A DNA stretch of 64,000 bases from Rhodocyclaceae bacterium (GCA_023230455.1 JALNXH010000009.1:62001-126000); one strand, 5' to 3'. Counted from the first letter of the stretch, positions 1 to 8,223 are shown. Notes: generated by a model from the letters alone, not told the origin. Numbers and translations: made by a program.

Positions 1-1398
1 GCCACGGTTCTGGCGGCAGGCGGCTTAACCCCGGGTGAGCGGATCGCTTACCTCGGATTCAATCACTCGATGTTCCTCGTCGCGCTGTTCGCCACGGCGC
101 GTATCGGGGCCATTTTCGTGCCGCTGAATTTCCGGCTCACCAGTCACGAACTGGATTTCCTCGTCAACGATGCGGAAGTCCATACGCTGCTGGCCGACGC
201 CGACCACCGGGGACTCATCGATGCAGTGCGCGCAAGCCTGCCCTGCCGCCGCTATATCGGCCTCGGCAAGGCTGCCGCCGGCTGGGAAGACGGTGATGCC
301 CTGATGCGCTCCGTGGCCGAAACGTCGCCCGCCGCCCAGGTGGCGGGCGACGACGTGGCAACCATTCTGTACACCTCGGGCACCACCGGGCGGCCGAAAG
401 GCGCGATGCTGACCCACCGCAATCTGTGGGCCAACAACCTGAATTGGATGCTCACCGTGAATTACAACGGCGACGATACGGCGCTGACATCTGCACCGCT
501 GTTCCATTCCGGCGGCCTGTGCGTCATCACACTGCCGACGTTGATGGCCGGCGGCCATGTGGTTCTGCAAAAACATTTCGATGCAGGAAAATTCCTCGAC
601 GCCATAAAACGCTATCGGGTAACGTCGATTTTCGCCGTGCCGGCCATGATGCTCTTCGCCAGCCAGCATGCCGGATTCGCCGACGCAGACCTCTCCAGCC
701 TGCGCATCATCGTCGCCGGCGGGGCGCCGGTGCCGGAACCCCTGTTGCAGATTTACAGCATGCGCAACATTCCTGTCAGCCAGTGCTGGGGCATGACCGA
801 AACCTCCACCGGCGCCACCTTTCTCAACACCGACGAAGCGATCAGCCATCTCGGTTCCTGCGGCAAGGCCGGTGTGCTCAACGACGTCCAGCTGGTGGAT
901 TTCTCCGGCCGACCGCTGGAGACCCCGCGCACGCCCGGCGAACTGTGCGTACGTGGCGACACGGTGATGAAAGGCTACTGGAAACAGCCTGAAGCCACGG
1001 CAGCCGCCCAAGGACCGGACGGATGGTTCCGCACCGGCGATGTCGCCTATCGGGACGAGGACGGCTACTACTACATCTGCGACCGACTGAAGGACATGAT
1101 CATCAGCGGCGGGGAGAACGTCTATCCAGCAGAGATCGAGAGCGTGCTATACGACCATGCGGCAATCGCCGAGGTTGCGGTAATCGGCGCAGAAGACGCA
1201 CGCTGGGGTGAGCGGGTGGTCGCGGTAGTCGCCCTGAAACCGGGAGCAACGCTGACCCTGGAGGAATTGCAAGCCTTCGCCGGCGAGCGGCTGGCGCGTT
1301 ACAAGCTTCCGAAAGAGTTGCGCGTCGTCCCCGCGCTGCCGCGCAACACCTCGGGCAAGGTAATCAAGTCGGAACTCCGCACAGCCCCAACCGACTAA
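1..1398 (+). CDS. acyl-CoA synthetase (AMP-forming), 5'-truncated
   Basis: Activates a carboxylic acid to its CoA thioester with ATP through an acyl-adenylate. The reading frame is already open at the first base, so the true start lies upstream; 465 residues are visible out of the usual 500-550. The phosphate-binding motif YTSGTTGRPKGA is near visible residue 124. The hinge region GWFRTGD...YYYICDRLKDMIISGGENVYPAEIE follows, and the C-terminal NTSGKVIKSEL supplies the adenylation lysine. This is the ANL superfamily, of the medium/long-chain fatty-acid ligase type. The substrate is not deducible: candidates are fatty acids, aromatic acids or steroid side-chain acids. It converges with an enoyl-CoA hydratase only 8 bp away, so the two ends share almost no intergenic space. 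Confidence 0.93.
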   Translation, partial: ATVLAAGGLTPGERIAYLGFNHSMFLVALFATARIGAIFVPLNFRLTSHELDFLVNDAEVHTLLADADHRGLIDAVRASLPCRRYIGLGKAAAGWEDGDALMRSVAETSPAAQVAGDDVATILYTSGTTGRPKGAMLTHRNLWANNLNWMLTVNYNGDDTALTSAPLFHSGGLCVITLPTLMAGGHVVLQKHFDAGKFLDAIKRYRVTSIFAVPAMMLFASQHAGFADADLSSLRIIVAGGAPVPEPLLQIYSMRNIPVSQCWGMTETSTGATFLNTDEAISHLGSCGKAGVLNDVQLVDFSGRPLETPRTPGELCVRGDTVMKGYWKQPEATAAAQGPDGWFRTGDVAYRDEDGYYYICDRLKDMIISGGENVYPAEIESVLYDHAAIAEVAVIGAEDARWGERVVAVVALKPGATLTLEELQAFAGERLARYKLPKELRVVPALPRNTSGKVIKSELRTAPTD

Positions 1399-1406
1399 CC
1401 TACCGC

Positions 1407-2189
1407 CTATTTTTTCAGAAAGAAATTTATCCGCGTCAGAAGTTCCGGTGCGGCGGCGAGGTCGCGTAGGTGGAGACGCTCCAGTTCCATCATCTCGTCG
1501 AAGGTGCGGGTTGCCGCGGCATCGACCAAGTTGCGGGCAGCTCGAACCGCTGCCGCGGGAACCTTTGCCAAAGACTGCGCAACCTCCTGAGCCCGTGCGA
1601 GCAACCTGTCGTCCTCAACGACCTCCCACACCAGGCCAAGGTGCTGGGCATGCTCGGCGCCGATCGCTTCGCCAAGCAACATCACCGCCAGCGCGCCCTG
1701 GCGACCGATGGAACGCTGCAACAGCCAGCTGGCGCCGAGATCGGAAACGATTCCGAGCTGAGTGGTCTGGACGATCTTTATCTTCGCCGCACGGCCGGCC
1801 AGGATAACGTCGCCGCACAGAGCAATGCCGGCCGCGCCGCCGGCCGCGATACCGTTGATGGCGATGACGACGGGCTTCGGGAAGGCCATCAGCGCAGACA
1901 TCATCGGACCGAAGTGTTTGGCCATCGCGTCGCTGACCTGACGCCCCAAATCGATATGGCCGTCGGCCTGGGGTGCAGGCGCCAGGGAAGTCAGATCGCC
2001 TCCGGCGCTGAAGGCTCGGCCGGCGCCGGTGATGACGATGGCCTTTACCTCGTCGCTGGCGGCAAACCGGTCGAGATCGGCACGGAGGTTGTCGGCCAGA
2101 TCGAAATTGAGGGCATTGAGCTGGTCCGGGCGATTCAGAACTACGGTCGCTACGCCACCTTCGCCGATGGTCGATTCAATACTGCGCAT
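1407..2189 (-). CDS. enoyl-CoA hydratase/isomerase family protein
   Basis: Crotonase-fold enzyme of 260 residues that acts on enoyl-CoA esters. The two oxyanion-hole segments are AGRAFSAGGDL and NGIAAGGAAG. In the loop where hydratases carry a glutamate this protein has LGIVSDLGAS. An Asp there resembles PaaG-type isomerases more than classical hydratases, so isomerase activity is possible. I chose the ATG at 2189 because AGGAG lies about 8 nt upstream; the frame stays open for 12 more codons without a better ribosome site. It follows yajQ with a 75 bp gap on the same strand and may be the last gene of the arg transcript, or be transcribed separately. Confidence 0.88.
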   Translation of the reverse strand: MRSIESTIGEGGVATVVLNRPDQLNALNFDLADNLRADLDRFAASDEVKAIVITGAGRAFSAGGDLTSLAPAPQADGHIDLGRQVSDAMAKHFGPMMSALMAFPKPVVIAINGIAAGGAAGIALCGDVILAGRAAKIKIVQTTQLGIVSDLGASWLLQRSIGRQGALAVMLLGEAIGAEHAQHLGLVWEVVEDDRLLARAQEVAQSLAKVPAAAVRAARNLVDAAATRTFDEMMELERLHLRDLAAAPELLTRINFFLKK

Positions 2190-2264
2190 GCTTTTCTCCT
2201 CTTGGGTCGCCCGATGCAGGGTCATCTCGGTGCTCTTCGGTCGTTCTCGCCCCAGTATCGCGCT

Positions 2265-2759
2265 CTAGTCGCGGAAGTTGCCGTACTGTAGCGGGAAATC
2301 GGTGACCGTCTTCTTCACCAAGGCAATCGTTTCCTGTAGCAGATCGCGTTTGGCGCCGGTGACGCGCACCACGTCGCCCTGAATGCTGGCCTGCACCTTG
2401 ACCTTGCTGTCCTTGATCAGTTTGACGATCTTCTTCGCCAGTTCGGACTCGATACCGACCTTTATCTTCAGTTCCTGCTTGGCCTTGTTGCCGGAAACCG
2501 ACTGCACGTCGCCGGCGTCAAGACGCTTGGTGCTTTCGCGCTCCTTTTTTTCCATTTCGGGAAAGAGGATGTCCTTGATCTGGCTTAGCTGGAATTCGGA
2601 ATCGCCGTGCAAGGTGATGGTCTTGTCTTTTTCGTTGAGTTCGACTTTGGCGCTGGTGCCTTTGAAGTCGTAGCGATTACCGATATGCCGTCCAGCTACG
2701 TCGATGGCGTTCTTCAGGGCCACCATATCGGCTTCGGAAGAAATGTCGAAGGAAGGCAT
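2265..2759 (-). CDS. yajQ: YajQ family nucleotide-binding protein
   Basis: A 164-residue protein, full length for the family, beginning MPSFDISSEADMVALKNAID and carrying the typical NRYDFKGTSAKVELNEKDKTITL segment. YajQ homologues are two-domain ferredoxin-like cytosolic proteins; some (Xanthomonas, Pseudomonas) bind cyclic di-GMP and act with transcription factors. Whether this copy binds c-di-GMP cannot be seen, but a diguanylate cyclase gene occurs at 21.9 kb. GGGAGA precedes the ATG. It lies 18 bp after ppnP on the same strand, so it is probably co-transcribed. Confidence 0.93.
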   Translation of the reverse strand: MPSFDISSEADMVALKNAIDVAGRHIGNRYDFKGTSAKVELNEKDKTITLHGDSEFQLSQIKDILFPEMEKKERESTKRLDAGDVQSVSGNKAKQELKIKVGIESELAKKIVKLIKDSKVKVQASIQGDVVRVTGAKRDLLQETIALVKKTVTDFPLQYGNFRD

Positions 2760-2777
2760 GGACGGTCTCTCCCAGGT

Positions 2778-3092
2778 TCAGCCGAAATGGCAGACGTAAT
2801 GATAGGGCTCACCGCTGACTTCGATGTCGAAGCTGGAGTTGCCCGGAACACTGAACCGTTCGCCAGCCGCCGCGATCTTCCAGTCCTGATCACCCTTCAA
2901 GCGGTAGCGGACCGAGCCGGCGACGGTTTCCATGATCTCCGGCGCACCGGTATTGAAGGTCAGGGCCGACGGCAGCACCACGCCGACGCTCTTCTTCGTG
3001 CCATCGGCGAACTGGACAGTATGGCTGACGCATTTGCCGTCGAAATAGACATTGGCCTGTTTGACCACGGATACGTTATCGAACTGCGACAT
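2778..3092 (-). CDS. ppnP: pyrimidine/purine nucleoside phosphorylase PpnP (DUF1255)
   Basis: Small cupin of 104 residues beginning MSQFDNVSVVKQANVYFDGKC. Motifs conserved in the DUF1255/YaiE family are visible: SHTVQFADGTKKSVGVVLP, the central ETVAGSVRYRLKG, and the end ERFSVPGNSSFDIEV...YHYVCHFG. E. coli PpnP phosphorolyses a broad range of nucleosides, which implies a salvage role. The start at 3092 matches the family N-terminus; longer open frame upstream is antisense or overlapping noise. The gene begins 1 bp after the end of the DUF2788 gene, pointing to coupled translation. Confidence 0.9.
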   Translation of the reverse strand: MSQFDNVSVVKQANVYFDGKCVSHTVQFADGTKKSVGVVLPSALTFNTGAPEIMETVAGSVRYRLKGDQDWKIAAAGERFSVPGNSSFDIEVSGEPYHYVCHFG

Positions 3093-3093
3093 T

Positions 3094-3303
3094 TCAGATT
3101 CCCCAAATTTTCTGGATGATGAACTTGGCGACAAATCCCACCATACCGAAGGCGAGGACGAAGAACAGAACGAAGGTTCCGGTCTTTCCCGCTTTCGACT
3201 TCCAGGCCAATTCGCCGATGATGAAGAGCATGAAGAGCATGAATCCACCCAGCACGAAGGTCATGCCGAAGTTGGAAACCTGCTCCTCACTGAAACCGAA
3301 CAT
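3094..3303 (-). CDS. small membrane protein, DUF2788-like
   Basis: A 69-residue protein with two predicted membrane helices: FGMTFVLGGFMLFMLFIIGELAW and TFVLFFVLAFGMVGFVAKFII. A short basic loop (KSKAGKTG) joins them. Length, topology and the SKAGK(F/T)GTF loop fit DUF2788, whose function is unknown. The assignment is from memory of the family pattern. It lies 3 bp after argG and 1 bp before ppnP, so it is embedded in the arg transcript. Confidence 0.7.
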   Translation of the reverse strand: MFGFSEEQVSNFGMTFVLGGFMLFMLFIIGELAWKSKAGKTGTFVLFFVLAFGMVGFVAKFIIQKIWGI

Positions 3304-3306
3304 GAC

Positions 3307-4659
3307 TCAGCCCTTGTTCGGCGCCCTACGGGTTGCGGGCTTTTTGGCAGCACCCTTGAGGGGCTTGCCGGCCGGCACCATTTTCTTGGCGGCGCGCGCC
3401 GCTCGTGTCGCCACATCGGCATCAGCCTTGGCCGCTCGCTTGCTGCGGGCGTTTTCGGCGATGCGCATGCGCAGGGCGTTGAGCTTGATGAAGCCGCCGG
3501 CATCCTTCTGGTCGTAGGCGCCCGCATCGTCCTCGAAAGTGGCGATGGTCGGGTCGAACAGCGAATCGGTCTTCGAGTCGCGCGACACCACCGTCACGCT
3601 GCCCTTGTAGAGCTTGACGCGCACCCAGCCATTGACGCTCTGTTGGGTATAGTCGATCAGCACCTGCAAAGCGCGACGCTCGGGGCTCCACCAGTAACCG
3701 TTGTAGATCAGGCTGGCATAGCGCGGCATCAGGTCGTCCTTGAGGTGGGCGACTTCGCGATCCAGGGTCACCGATTCGATGCCGCGGTGCGCTTTGAGCA
3801 GAATCGTGCCACCCGGAGTTTCGTAGCAGCCGCGCGACTTCATGCCGACGTAGCGATTTTCCACCAGGTCAAGACGGCCGACGCCATGCTTGCCGCCAAT
3901 CTGGTTAAGCGTGGCGAGCAGGCTGTGAGGCTTCATCTTCTTGCCATTGATGGCAACCAGATCGCCTTGCTTGAATTCCAGATCCAAGTACTCGGGTCTG
4001 GCCGGAGCCTTCTCGGGAGCCACGGTCCAGCGCCACATCGATTCTTCGGCCTCGGCCGACGGATTTTCCAGGTGGCGGCCTTCGTAGGAAATGTGCAGCA
4101 GGTTGGCGTCCATCGAATAGGGCGAACCGCCCTTGCGATGCTTCATGTCGATGGGAATGCCATGCTTCTCGGCGTAGGCCATCAACTTTTCGCGGGACAA
4201 CAGATCCCACTCGCGCCACGGCGCGATCACCTTGACGTTGGGCATCAGCGCATAGGCGCCGAGTTCGAATCGCACCTGGTCGTTACCCTTGCCGGTAGCC
4301 CCATGGGAAATGGCCTGGGCGCCGGTCTTGCGCGCGATTTCGATCAGACGCTTGGCGATCAGCGGCCGAGCGATCGAGGTGCCGAGCAGGTACTCGCCCT
4401 CATATACGGTGTTGGCGCGGAACATCGGGAAGACGAAATCGCGGACGAACTCCTCGCGCAAATCGTCGATAAAGATGTTCTTCGGCTTGATGCCGAACTT
4501 GAGAGCCTTCTTGCGCGCCGGTTCAAGCTCCTCGCCCTGCCCCAGGTCCGCGGTAAAAGTCACCACTTCGCACTGGTAGGTATCCTGTAGCCACTTGAGA
4601 ATCACCGAGGTATCGAGCCCGCCGGAATAGGCGAGAACCACTTTATTGACTTCGCTCAT
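3307..4659 (-). CDS. argG: argininosuccinate synthase with basic C-terminal tail
   Basis: Ligates citrulline and aspartate with ATP, the seventh step of arginine synthesis, in the cytosol. The PP-loop motif VVLAYSGGLDTSVILKWL is at the N-terminus; SHGATGKGNDQVRFELG and the RHLENPSAEAEESMWRW region are intact. The core ends near residue 407, the usual family length. It is followed by about 43 extra residues very rich in Ala, Lys and Arg (KKMVPAGKPLKGAAKKPATRR) that I would expect to be disordered. The stop codon is clean, so this is an extension and not read-through of a neighbour. It lies 59 bp downstream of argF on the same strand. Confidence 0.96.
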   Translation of the reverse strand: MSEVNKVVLAYSGGLDTSVILKWLQDTYQCEVVTFTADLGQGEELEPARKKALKFGIKPKNIFIDDLREEFVRDFVFPMFRANTVYEGEYLLGTSIARPLIAKRLIEIARKTGAQAISHGATGKGNDQVRFELGAYALMPNVKVIAPWREWDLLSREKLMAYAEKHGIPIDMKHRKGGSPYSMDANLLHISYEGRHLENPSAEAEESMWRWTVAPEKAPARPEYLDLEFKQGDLVAINGKKMKPHSLLATLNQIGGKHGVGRLDLVENRYVGMKSRGCYETPGGTILLKAHRGIESVTLDREVAHLKDDLMPRYASLIYNGYWWSPERRALQVLIDYTQQSVNGWVRVKLYKGSVTVVSRDSKTDSLFDPTIATFEDDAGAYDQKDAGGFIKLNALRMRIAENARSKRAAKADADVATRAARAAKKMVPAGKPLKGAAKKPATRRAPNKG

Positions 4660-4718
4660 CTGTTGTTATCCAGTCGATCAAACCACCCTGCGTCGAAGCA
4701 GGAATTTCAAAATACTCT

Positions 4719-5636
4719 TCAGCCGTCAACGCGTCCAAGCAGCAGAAACTCCATCAACGCCTTCTGCGCATGGAGCCTGTTCTCGGCCTCGTCCCAGACC
4801 ACCGATTGCGGGCCGTCGATCACGTCCGCCGCAACTTCCTCGCCGCGGTGAGCGGGCAGGCAATGCATGAATACGGCGTCGGGTCGAGCGATCTTCATCA
4901 TGTCGACATCGACCTCCCAGTCGGCAAAGTCGCGCATGCGCTCCTCGTTCTCCGCTTCGAAGCCCATCGACGTCCACACGTCGGTGGTCACTAGGTGAGC
5001 GCCGCGCGCCGCATCCATTGGGTCTGCGAAGGCCTCGAAATGGGTGCCATGGACACCCGCACGCTCAGGTTCTACCTCGTAGCCCGGCGGCGTCGATACG
5101 TGGACCTTGAAGTCGAACACCTCGGCGGCCTGTAGCCAGGTATTGCAGACGTTGTTCGAGTCGCCCACCCAGGCTACGGTCTTGCCACGAATGTCGCCGC
5201 GGTGTTCAATGAACGTGTAGATGTCGGCGAGAATCTGGCAGGGGTGGTATTCGTTGGTCAGGCCGTTGATCACCGGCACCCGCGAACTGCCGGCGAAGCG
5301 CTCGACAATGTCCTGCTCGAAGGTGCGGATCATCACGATATCGCTCATCCGCGAGATTACCTGTGCCGCATCTTCCACCGGCTCGCCGCGGCCGAGCTGG
5401 GAATCGCGAGTATTGAGGTAGATGGCGCTGCCGCCAAGCTGCTGCATGCCGGCCTCGAACGATAGCCGGGTACGGGTACTCGCCTTTTCGAAAATCATCA
5501 CCAGAGTGCGGTCGATAAGCGGCCAGTATTGCTGGTAGGACTTGAATTTTTCCTTGATCCAGCGGGTACGCTCGAAGATGTGCCGGTACTCCTCGCGAGT
5601 GAAATCCTTGAACTGAAGGTAATGCCTCGGTTCCAT
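4719..5636 (-). CDS. argF: ornithine carbamoyltransferase
   Basis: Transfers the carbamoyl group from carbamoyl phosphate to ornithine to give citrulline; cytosolic trimer, 305 residues, normal length. Carbamoyl-phosphate loop FEKASTRTRLSFE, ornithine-side motif HCLPAHRGEEV and the DxxxSMG-type loop TDVWTSMGFE are all visible. The ATG follows only 5 bp after the argD stop, so translational coupling is likely. Together with argD and argG this makes an ordered argD-argF-argG operon covering the acetylornithine to argininosuccinate part of the pathway. Confidence 0.97.
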   Translation of the reverse strand: MEPRHYLQFKDFTREEYRHIFERTRWIKEKFKSYQQYWPLIDRTLVMIFEKASTRTRLSFEAGMQQLGGSAIYLNTRDSQLGRGEPVEDAAQVISRMSDIVMIRTFEQDIVERFAGSSRVPVINGLTNEYHPCQILADIYTFIEHRGDIRGKTVAWVGDSNNVCNTWLQAAEVFDFKVHVSTPPGYEVEPERAGVHGTHFEAFADPMDAARGAHLVTTDVWTSMGFEAENEERMRDFADWEVDVDMMKIARPDAVFMHCLPAHRGEEVAADVIDGPQSVVWDEAENRLHAQKALMEFLLLGRVDG

Positions 5637-5641
5637 CCGGG

Positions 5642-6814
5642 TCAGGCCTCCAGGAATTCACGAACCACAGCCGCAAGGATTGCAACCAACTGCCGCGCCT
5701 CTTCATCGCTCATCACCAGCGGCGGCAGCAGGCGCACCACGCGCTCTGCTGTGACATTGATCAGCAATCCGGCATTCTGGGCGAGCAATACCAGTTCGCC
5801 ACAGGGACGATCGAGTTCGACGCCGATCATCAGACCATCGCCACGAATCTCGGCAATCGAGGAAACGCCCTCCAACGCCTTGCGCAGACCGCTGCGAATC
5901 GCCTCGCCCAGCTCCGTCGCACGGGCCATCAGGCGGTCGCTCTCGATCACATCCAGGGTGGTCAGCGCAGCAACGCAGGCCAACGGGTTGCCGCCGAAGG
6001 TCGAGCCGTGATTACCCGGTTTGAACACTCCGGCGGCCTTGCCCGCCGTCAGGCAGGCTCCGATCGGCACGCCTGAGCCCAGGCCCTTTGCCAGAGTCAT
6101 CACATCCGGCTTGATCCCGGCGTGCTGATGGGCAAACCATACACCGGTGCGGCCGATGCCGCATTGCACTTCGTCCACCATGAACAGCCAGTTCTTCTCG
6201 TCGCAAATGCGGCGCAGCGCGCGCATGTATTCAGGATGGGCAATGTTGATTCCGCCCTCCCCCTGAATCGGCTCGAACAGCACCGCTACCACATTCGGAT
6301 TGTTGGCCGCCACCTGTTCGATGGCAGCGATGTCGTCGAACGGGACTCGCACGAACCCCGAAACCAAGGGTTCGAATCCAGCCTGGACCTTGCGGTTGCC
6401 GGTTGCCGACAGAGTGGCCAAGGTACGGCCATGGAAAGCCTGTTCCATCACCACAATGGCTGGGGCATCGATGCCTTGGTGATGACCGTAGTAACGCGCC
6501 AGCTTGATCGCCGCTTCGTTGGCCTCGCACCCGGAATTGCAAAAGAACACTTCATCCATTGCCGCGATAGCGGCAAGTTTGTCCGATAGCGTCTCCGCTT
6601 CGCGGACGCGATACAGGTTCGAGGTATGCATCAGACGCCCGACCTGGGCGCTGAGCGCACCGGTCAGACGCGGATGGGCGTGGCCGAGGGTGTTGACGGC
6701 AATACCGGCCAGCGCATCGAGATAGGATTTGCCCTGTTCGTCGAACAGGCGGCACCCTTCACCGTGCGTAAACGCTATCGGCAGACGGGAATAGGTGTTC
6801 ATCAGATGTGGCAT
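5642..6814 (-). CDS. argD: acetylornithine aminotransferase
   Basis: PLP-dependent class III aminotransferase, 390 residues from the ATG at 6814. It converts N-acetylglutamate semialdehyde to N-acetylornithine and often also serves in lysine synthesis. Seen: NSGCEANEAAIKLAR, FHGRTLATLSATG, the ending of the Asp motif (FMVDEVQCGIGRTG) and the PLP lysine in TLAKGLGSG. The frame stays open 50 codons further upstream, but that stretch crosses a hairpin with a U-tract and does not resemble the family. The start MPHLMNTYSRLP with GAGG upstream is the family N-terminus. Confidence 0.95.
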   Translation of the reverse strand: MPHLMNTYSRLPIAFTHGEGCRLFDEQGKSYLDALAGIAVNTLGHAHPRLTGALSAQVGRLMHTSNLYRVREAETLSDKLAAIAAMDEVFFCNSGCEANEAAIKLARYYGHHQGIDAPAIVVMEQAFHGRTLATLSATGNRKVQAGFEPLVSGFVRVPFDDIAAIEQVAANNPNVVAVLFEPIQGEGGINIAHPEYMRALRRICDEKNWLFMVDEVQCGIGRTGVWFAHQHAGIKPDVMTLAKGLGSGVPIGACLTAGKAAGVFKPGNHGSTFGGNPLACVAALTTLDVIESDRLMARATELGEAIRSGLRKALEGVSSIAEIRGDGLMIGVELDRPCGELVLLAQNAGLLINVTAERVVRLLPPLVMSDEEARQLVAILAAVVREFLEA

Positions 6815-6877
6815 GGGAGAAACCTCGCGTCGCCCACCGGGCGACGTCACAAAGCTCAGCGGAAAGTCGTTTTTCAA

Positions 6878-6909
6878 AAAGCACACGGCGGCTTGCGCCG
6901 CCGTGCTTT
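6878..6909 (-). terminator. hairpin plus U-tract in the argD leader (possible attenuator)
   Basis: On the minus strand a GC-rich stem pairs GCCGCC/GGCGGC and the flanking GTGC/GCAC, with a 2-nt bulge and a 4-nt loop. It runs directly into five U residues. It lies about 64 nt upstream of the argD ATG and reads in the same direction. There is no gene between it and the divergent parA to be terminated, so it behaves like a leader terminator of the arg operon. Confidence 0.55.
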
Positions 6910-6996
6910 CAGGTCTCGAAATACTAAGGGAAAAATCTCCTTCTGTATAGGGAGATAGCGCCAAATTGGCCCACCGATCAGGCTATAGTGGGCGCC

Positions 6997-7782
6997 ATGC
7001 GCATCGCCGTTTTCAATCAGAAAGGCGGGGTCGGCAAGACCACGACCGCCCTCAACCTGGCCGCCGCCCTCGCCCGCCGGGAGCAAGAGGTGCTGCTCGT
7101 TGATCTCGACCCTCAGGCACACCTGTCGGCGATTCATGGCTGCGCGCCGGTGGCAGCAGAGCGCAGCCTGTTTGCGCTGTATCAGAATAATGCCCCGCTT
7201 ACGATGCTCGAAATCGCTTGGGATGGCATAGGAAAGCTGATCCCGGCCCACGCGGAACTGATCAAGGTCGACTCGCTGTTCGGCAAAGGGCCGAACATCC
7301 TCAACAAACTCAATCAGGCGATCGGTGAGCGCAATGATTCGCAGCGCGCAACCATCATCGACTGCTGCCCCTTCCTCGGCGTACTCTCGTTGAATGCAAT
7401 CTTTGCCGCAGATGGCGTCCTGGTCCCGGTGTCGTCCGATTTCCTCTCGCTGCGCGGCGCCGCCCAGATAGACAAGACATTGAAGGCGCTGGAGCCGGTA
7501 CTGAAGCGCCGCCTGCCAAGGCGCTACCTACTGACCCGCTTCGATCGCCGACGCAAAATGAGCTTCGAGATTCACGAGCGCATGCGCAAACAGTTCGGCG
7601 AGGACGTTTGCGAAACGGTGATTTCTGAAAATGTGGCGGTTGCCGAAGCGCCTGCGGTGAATCTCGACATTTTCAGGCACGACGCCCTGAGCCGCGGAGC
7701 GCGCGACTACCGGGCGTTGCTGGAAGAACTGTGTACAACCGGATTTCTGACGCAAACCGGGCTTAGCGCAAGATCAGATTGA
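6997..7782 (+). CDS. orphan ParA-family ATPase
   Basis: Deviant Walker A ATPase of 261 residues. FNQKGGVGKTTTALNLA is at the extreme N-terminus, VLLVDLDPQAHLS is the A' motif, and IIDCCPFLG takes the Walker B position (canonically DxxP). No N-terminal HTH and no parB beside it, so this is probably not the chromosomal parAB pair. Such orphan ParAs position other cargo (chemoreceptors, cellulose or flagellar machinery, carboxysomes) or are uncharacterised. A GTG 9 nt upstream is an alternative start; I prefer the ATG because MRIAVFNQKGG is the usual family start. It converges with a small unknown gene and overlaps its 3' end by about 20 bp. Confidence 0.85.
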   Translation: MRIAVFNQKGGVGKTTTALNLAAALARREQEVLLVDLDPQAHLSAIHGCAPVAAERSLFALYQNNAPLTMLEIAWDGIGKLIPAHAELIKVDSLFGKGPNILNKLNQAIGERNDSQRATIIDCCPFLGVLSLNAIFAADGVLVPVSSDFLSLRGAAQIDKTLKALEPVLKRRLPRRYLLTRFDRRRKMSFEIHERMRKQFGEDVCETVISENVAVAEAPAVNLDIFRHDALSRGARDYRALLEELCTTGFLTQTGLSARSD

Positions 7783-7984
7783 TGACCTGCTCGTAATTGG
7801 CGACCGGTGTGCGCACTGCGCCGTGATGGCAAATACACTCGATGATCTCGCAGTCGCGATACATCTGACGTAATTTGCGTTGCGCCTCGGCCTCGTCGCG
7901 CCCATGAATCATCAGATTGTCCACAACCAATCCGACACGGGTTCGAATACGAAAACCGTATTTGATCAACATCGGGGGATGCAT
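7763..7984 (-). CDS. small protein of unknown function
   Basis: 73 residues from the ATG at 7984, preceded by a good site (AAAGGGG, about 7 nt spacing). The sequence is not membrane-like. It carries a short Cys/His cluster (CICHHG) in its C-terminal third, following an amphipathic stretch rich in charged residues (GRDEAEAQRKLRQMYRDCE). I do not recognise a family. Its 3' end overlaps the end of the convergent parA. The ribosome site and protein-like composition argue that it is real. Confidence 0.6.
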   Translation of the reverse strand: MHPPMLIKYGFRIRTRVGLVVDNLMIHGRDEAEAQRKLRQMYRDCEIIECICHHGAVRTPVANYEQVINLILR

Positions 7985-8076
7985 TAACAAACCCCTTTCC
8001 AGTCATTGGGATAGCGTCAGTATATGGAGCCGGTTATGAGCGTGCAAGCGTTATGGCTTCATTTCACAGAACTATT

Positions 8077-8193
8077 TTATGATCTCCCCGTCCATTCGAT
8101 TAACCATTCGTATTCCGCCCGTTTCTTCCGCGACCCGTAAGCCTGGAGAAAGCCGTCGTCGGTTAACATCCGGCGCACCGTGAGAAGGGACAC
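8077..8193 (-). CDS. possible short ORF (38 codons), unknown
   Basis: Between the small gene and DUF3579 the minus strand holds a short frame from GTG 8193 (GAAGG immediately upstream; internal ATG at 8169). It encodes a protein-like, Trp/Tyr/Arg-containing peptide ending GSRKKRAEYEWLIEWTGRS. An in-frame stop lies 30 nt upstream of the GTG. It could be a genuine microprotein, the 3' remnant of a decayed gene, or chance. No family recognised. Confidence 0.25.
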   Translation of the reverse strand: MSLLTVRRMLTDDGFLQAYGSRKKRAEYEWLIEWTGRS

Positions 8194-8223
8194 CCCTTCG
8201 CCGCACAAACAACCAGCGCCTCA

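Noticed and set aside
25..1011. 328-codon minus-strand frame opposite the acyl-CoA ligase
   Set aside because: His/Gly/Arg-rich mirror of the ligase reading frame with no recognisable domain.
3052..4590. 512-codon frame on the plus strand opposite argG
   Set aside because: Antisense to a clearly conserved gene; long antisense frames are expected at high GC.
6369..6379. tRNA T-loop-like string GGTTCGAATCC
   Set aside because: It lies inside argD coding sequence in frame with conserved residues; no acceptor stem or anticodon arm can be folded around it.
6966..6989. TTGGCC / TATAGT as a promoter for parA
   Set aside because: The spacer is only 12 nt and the -10 would overlap the start region of the gene.
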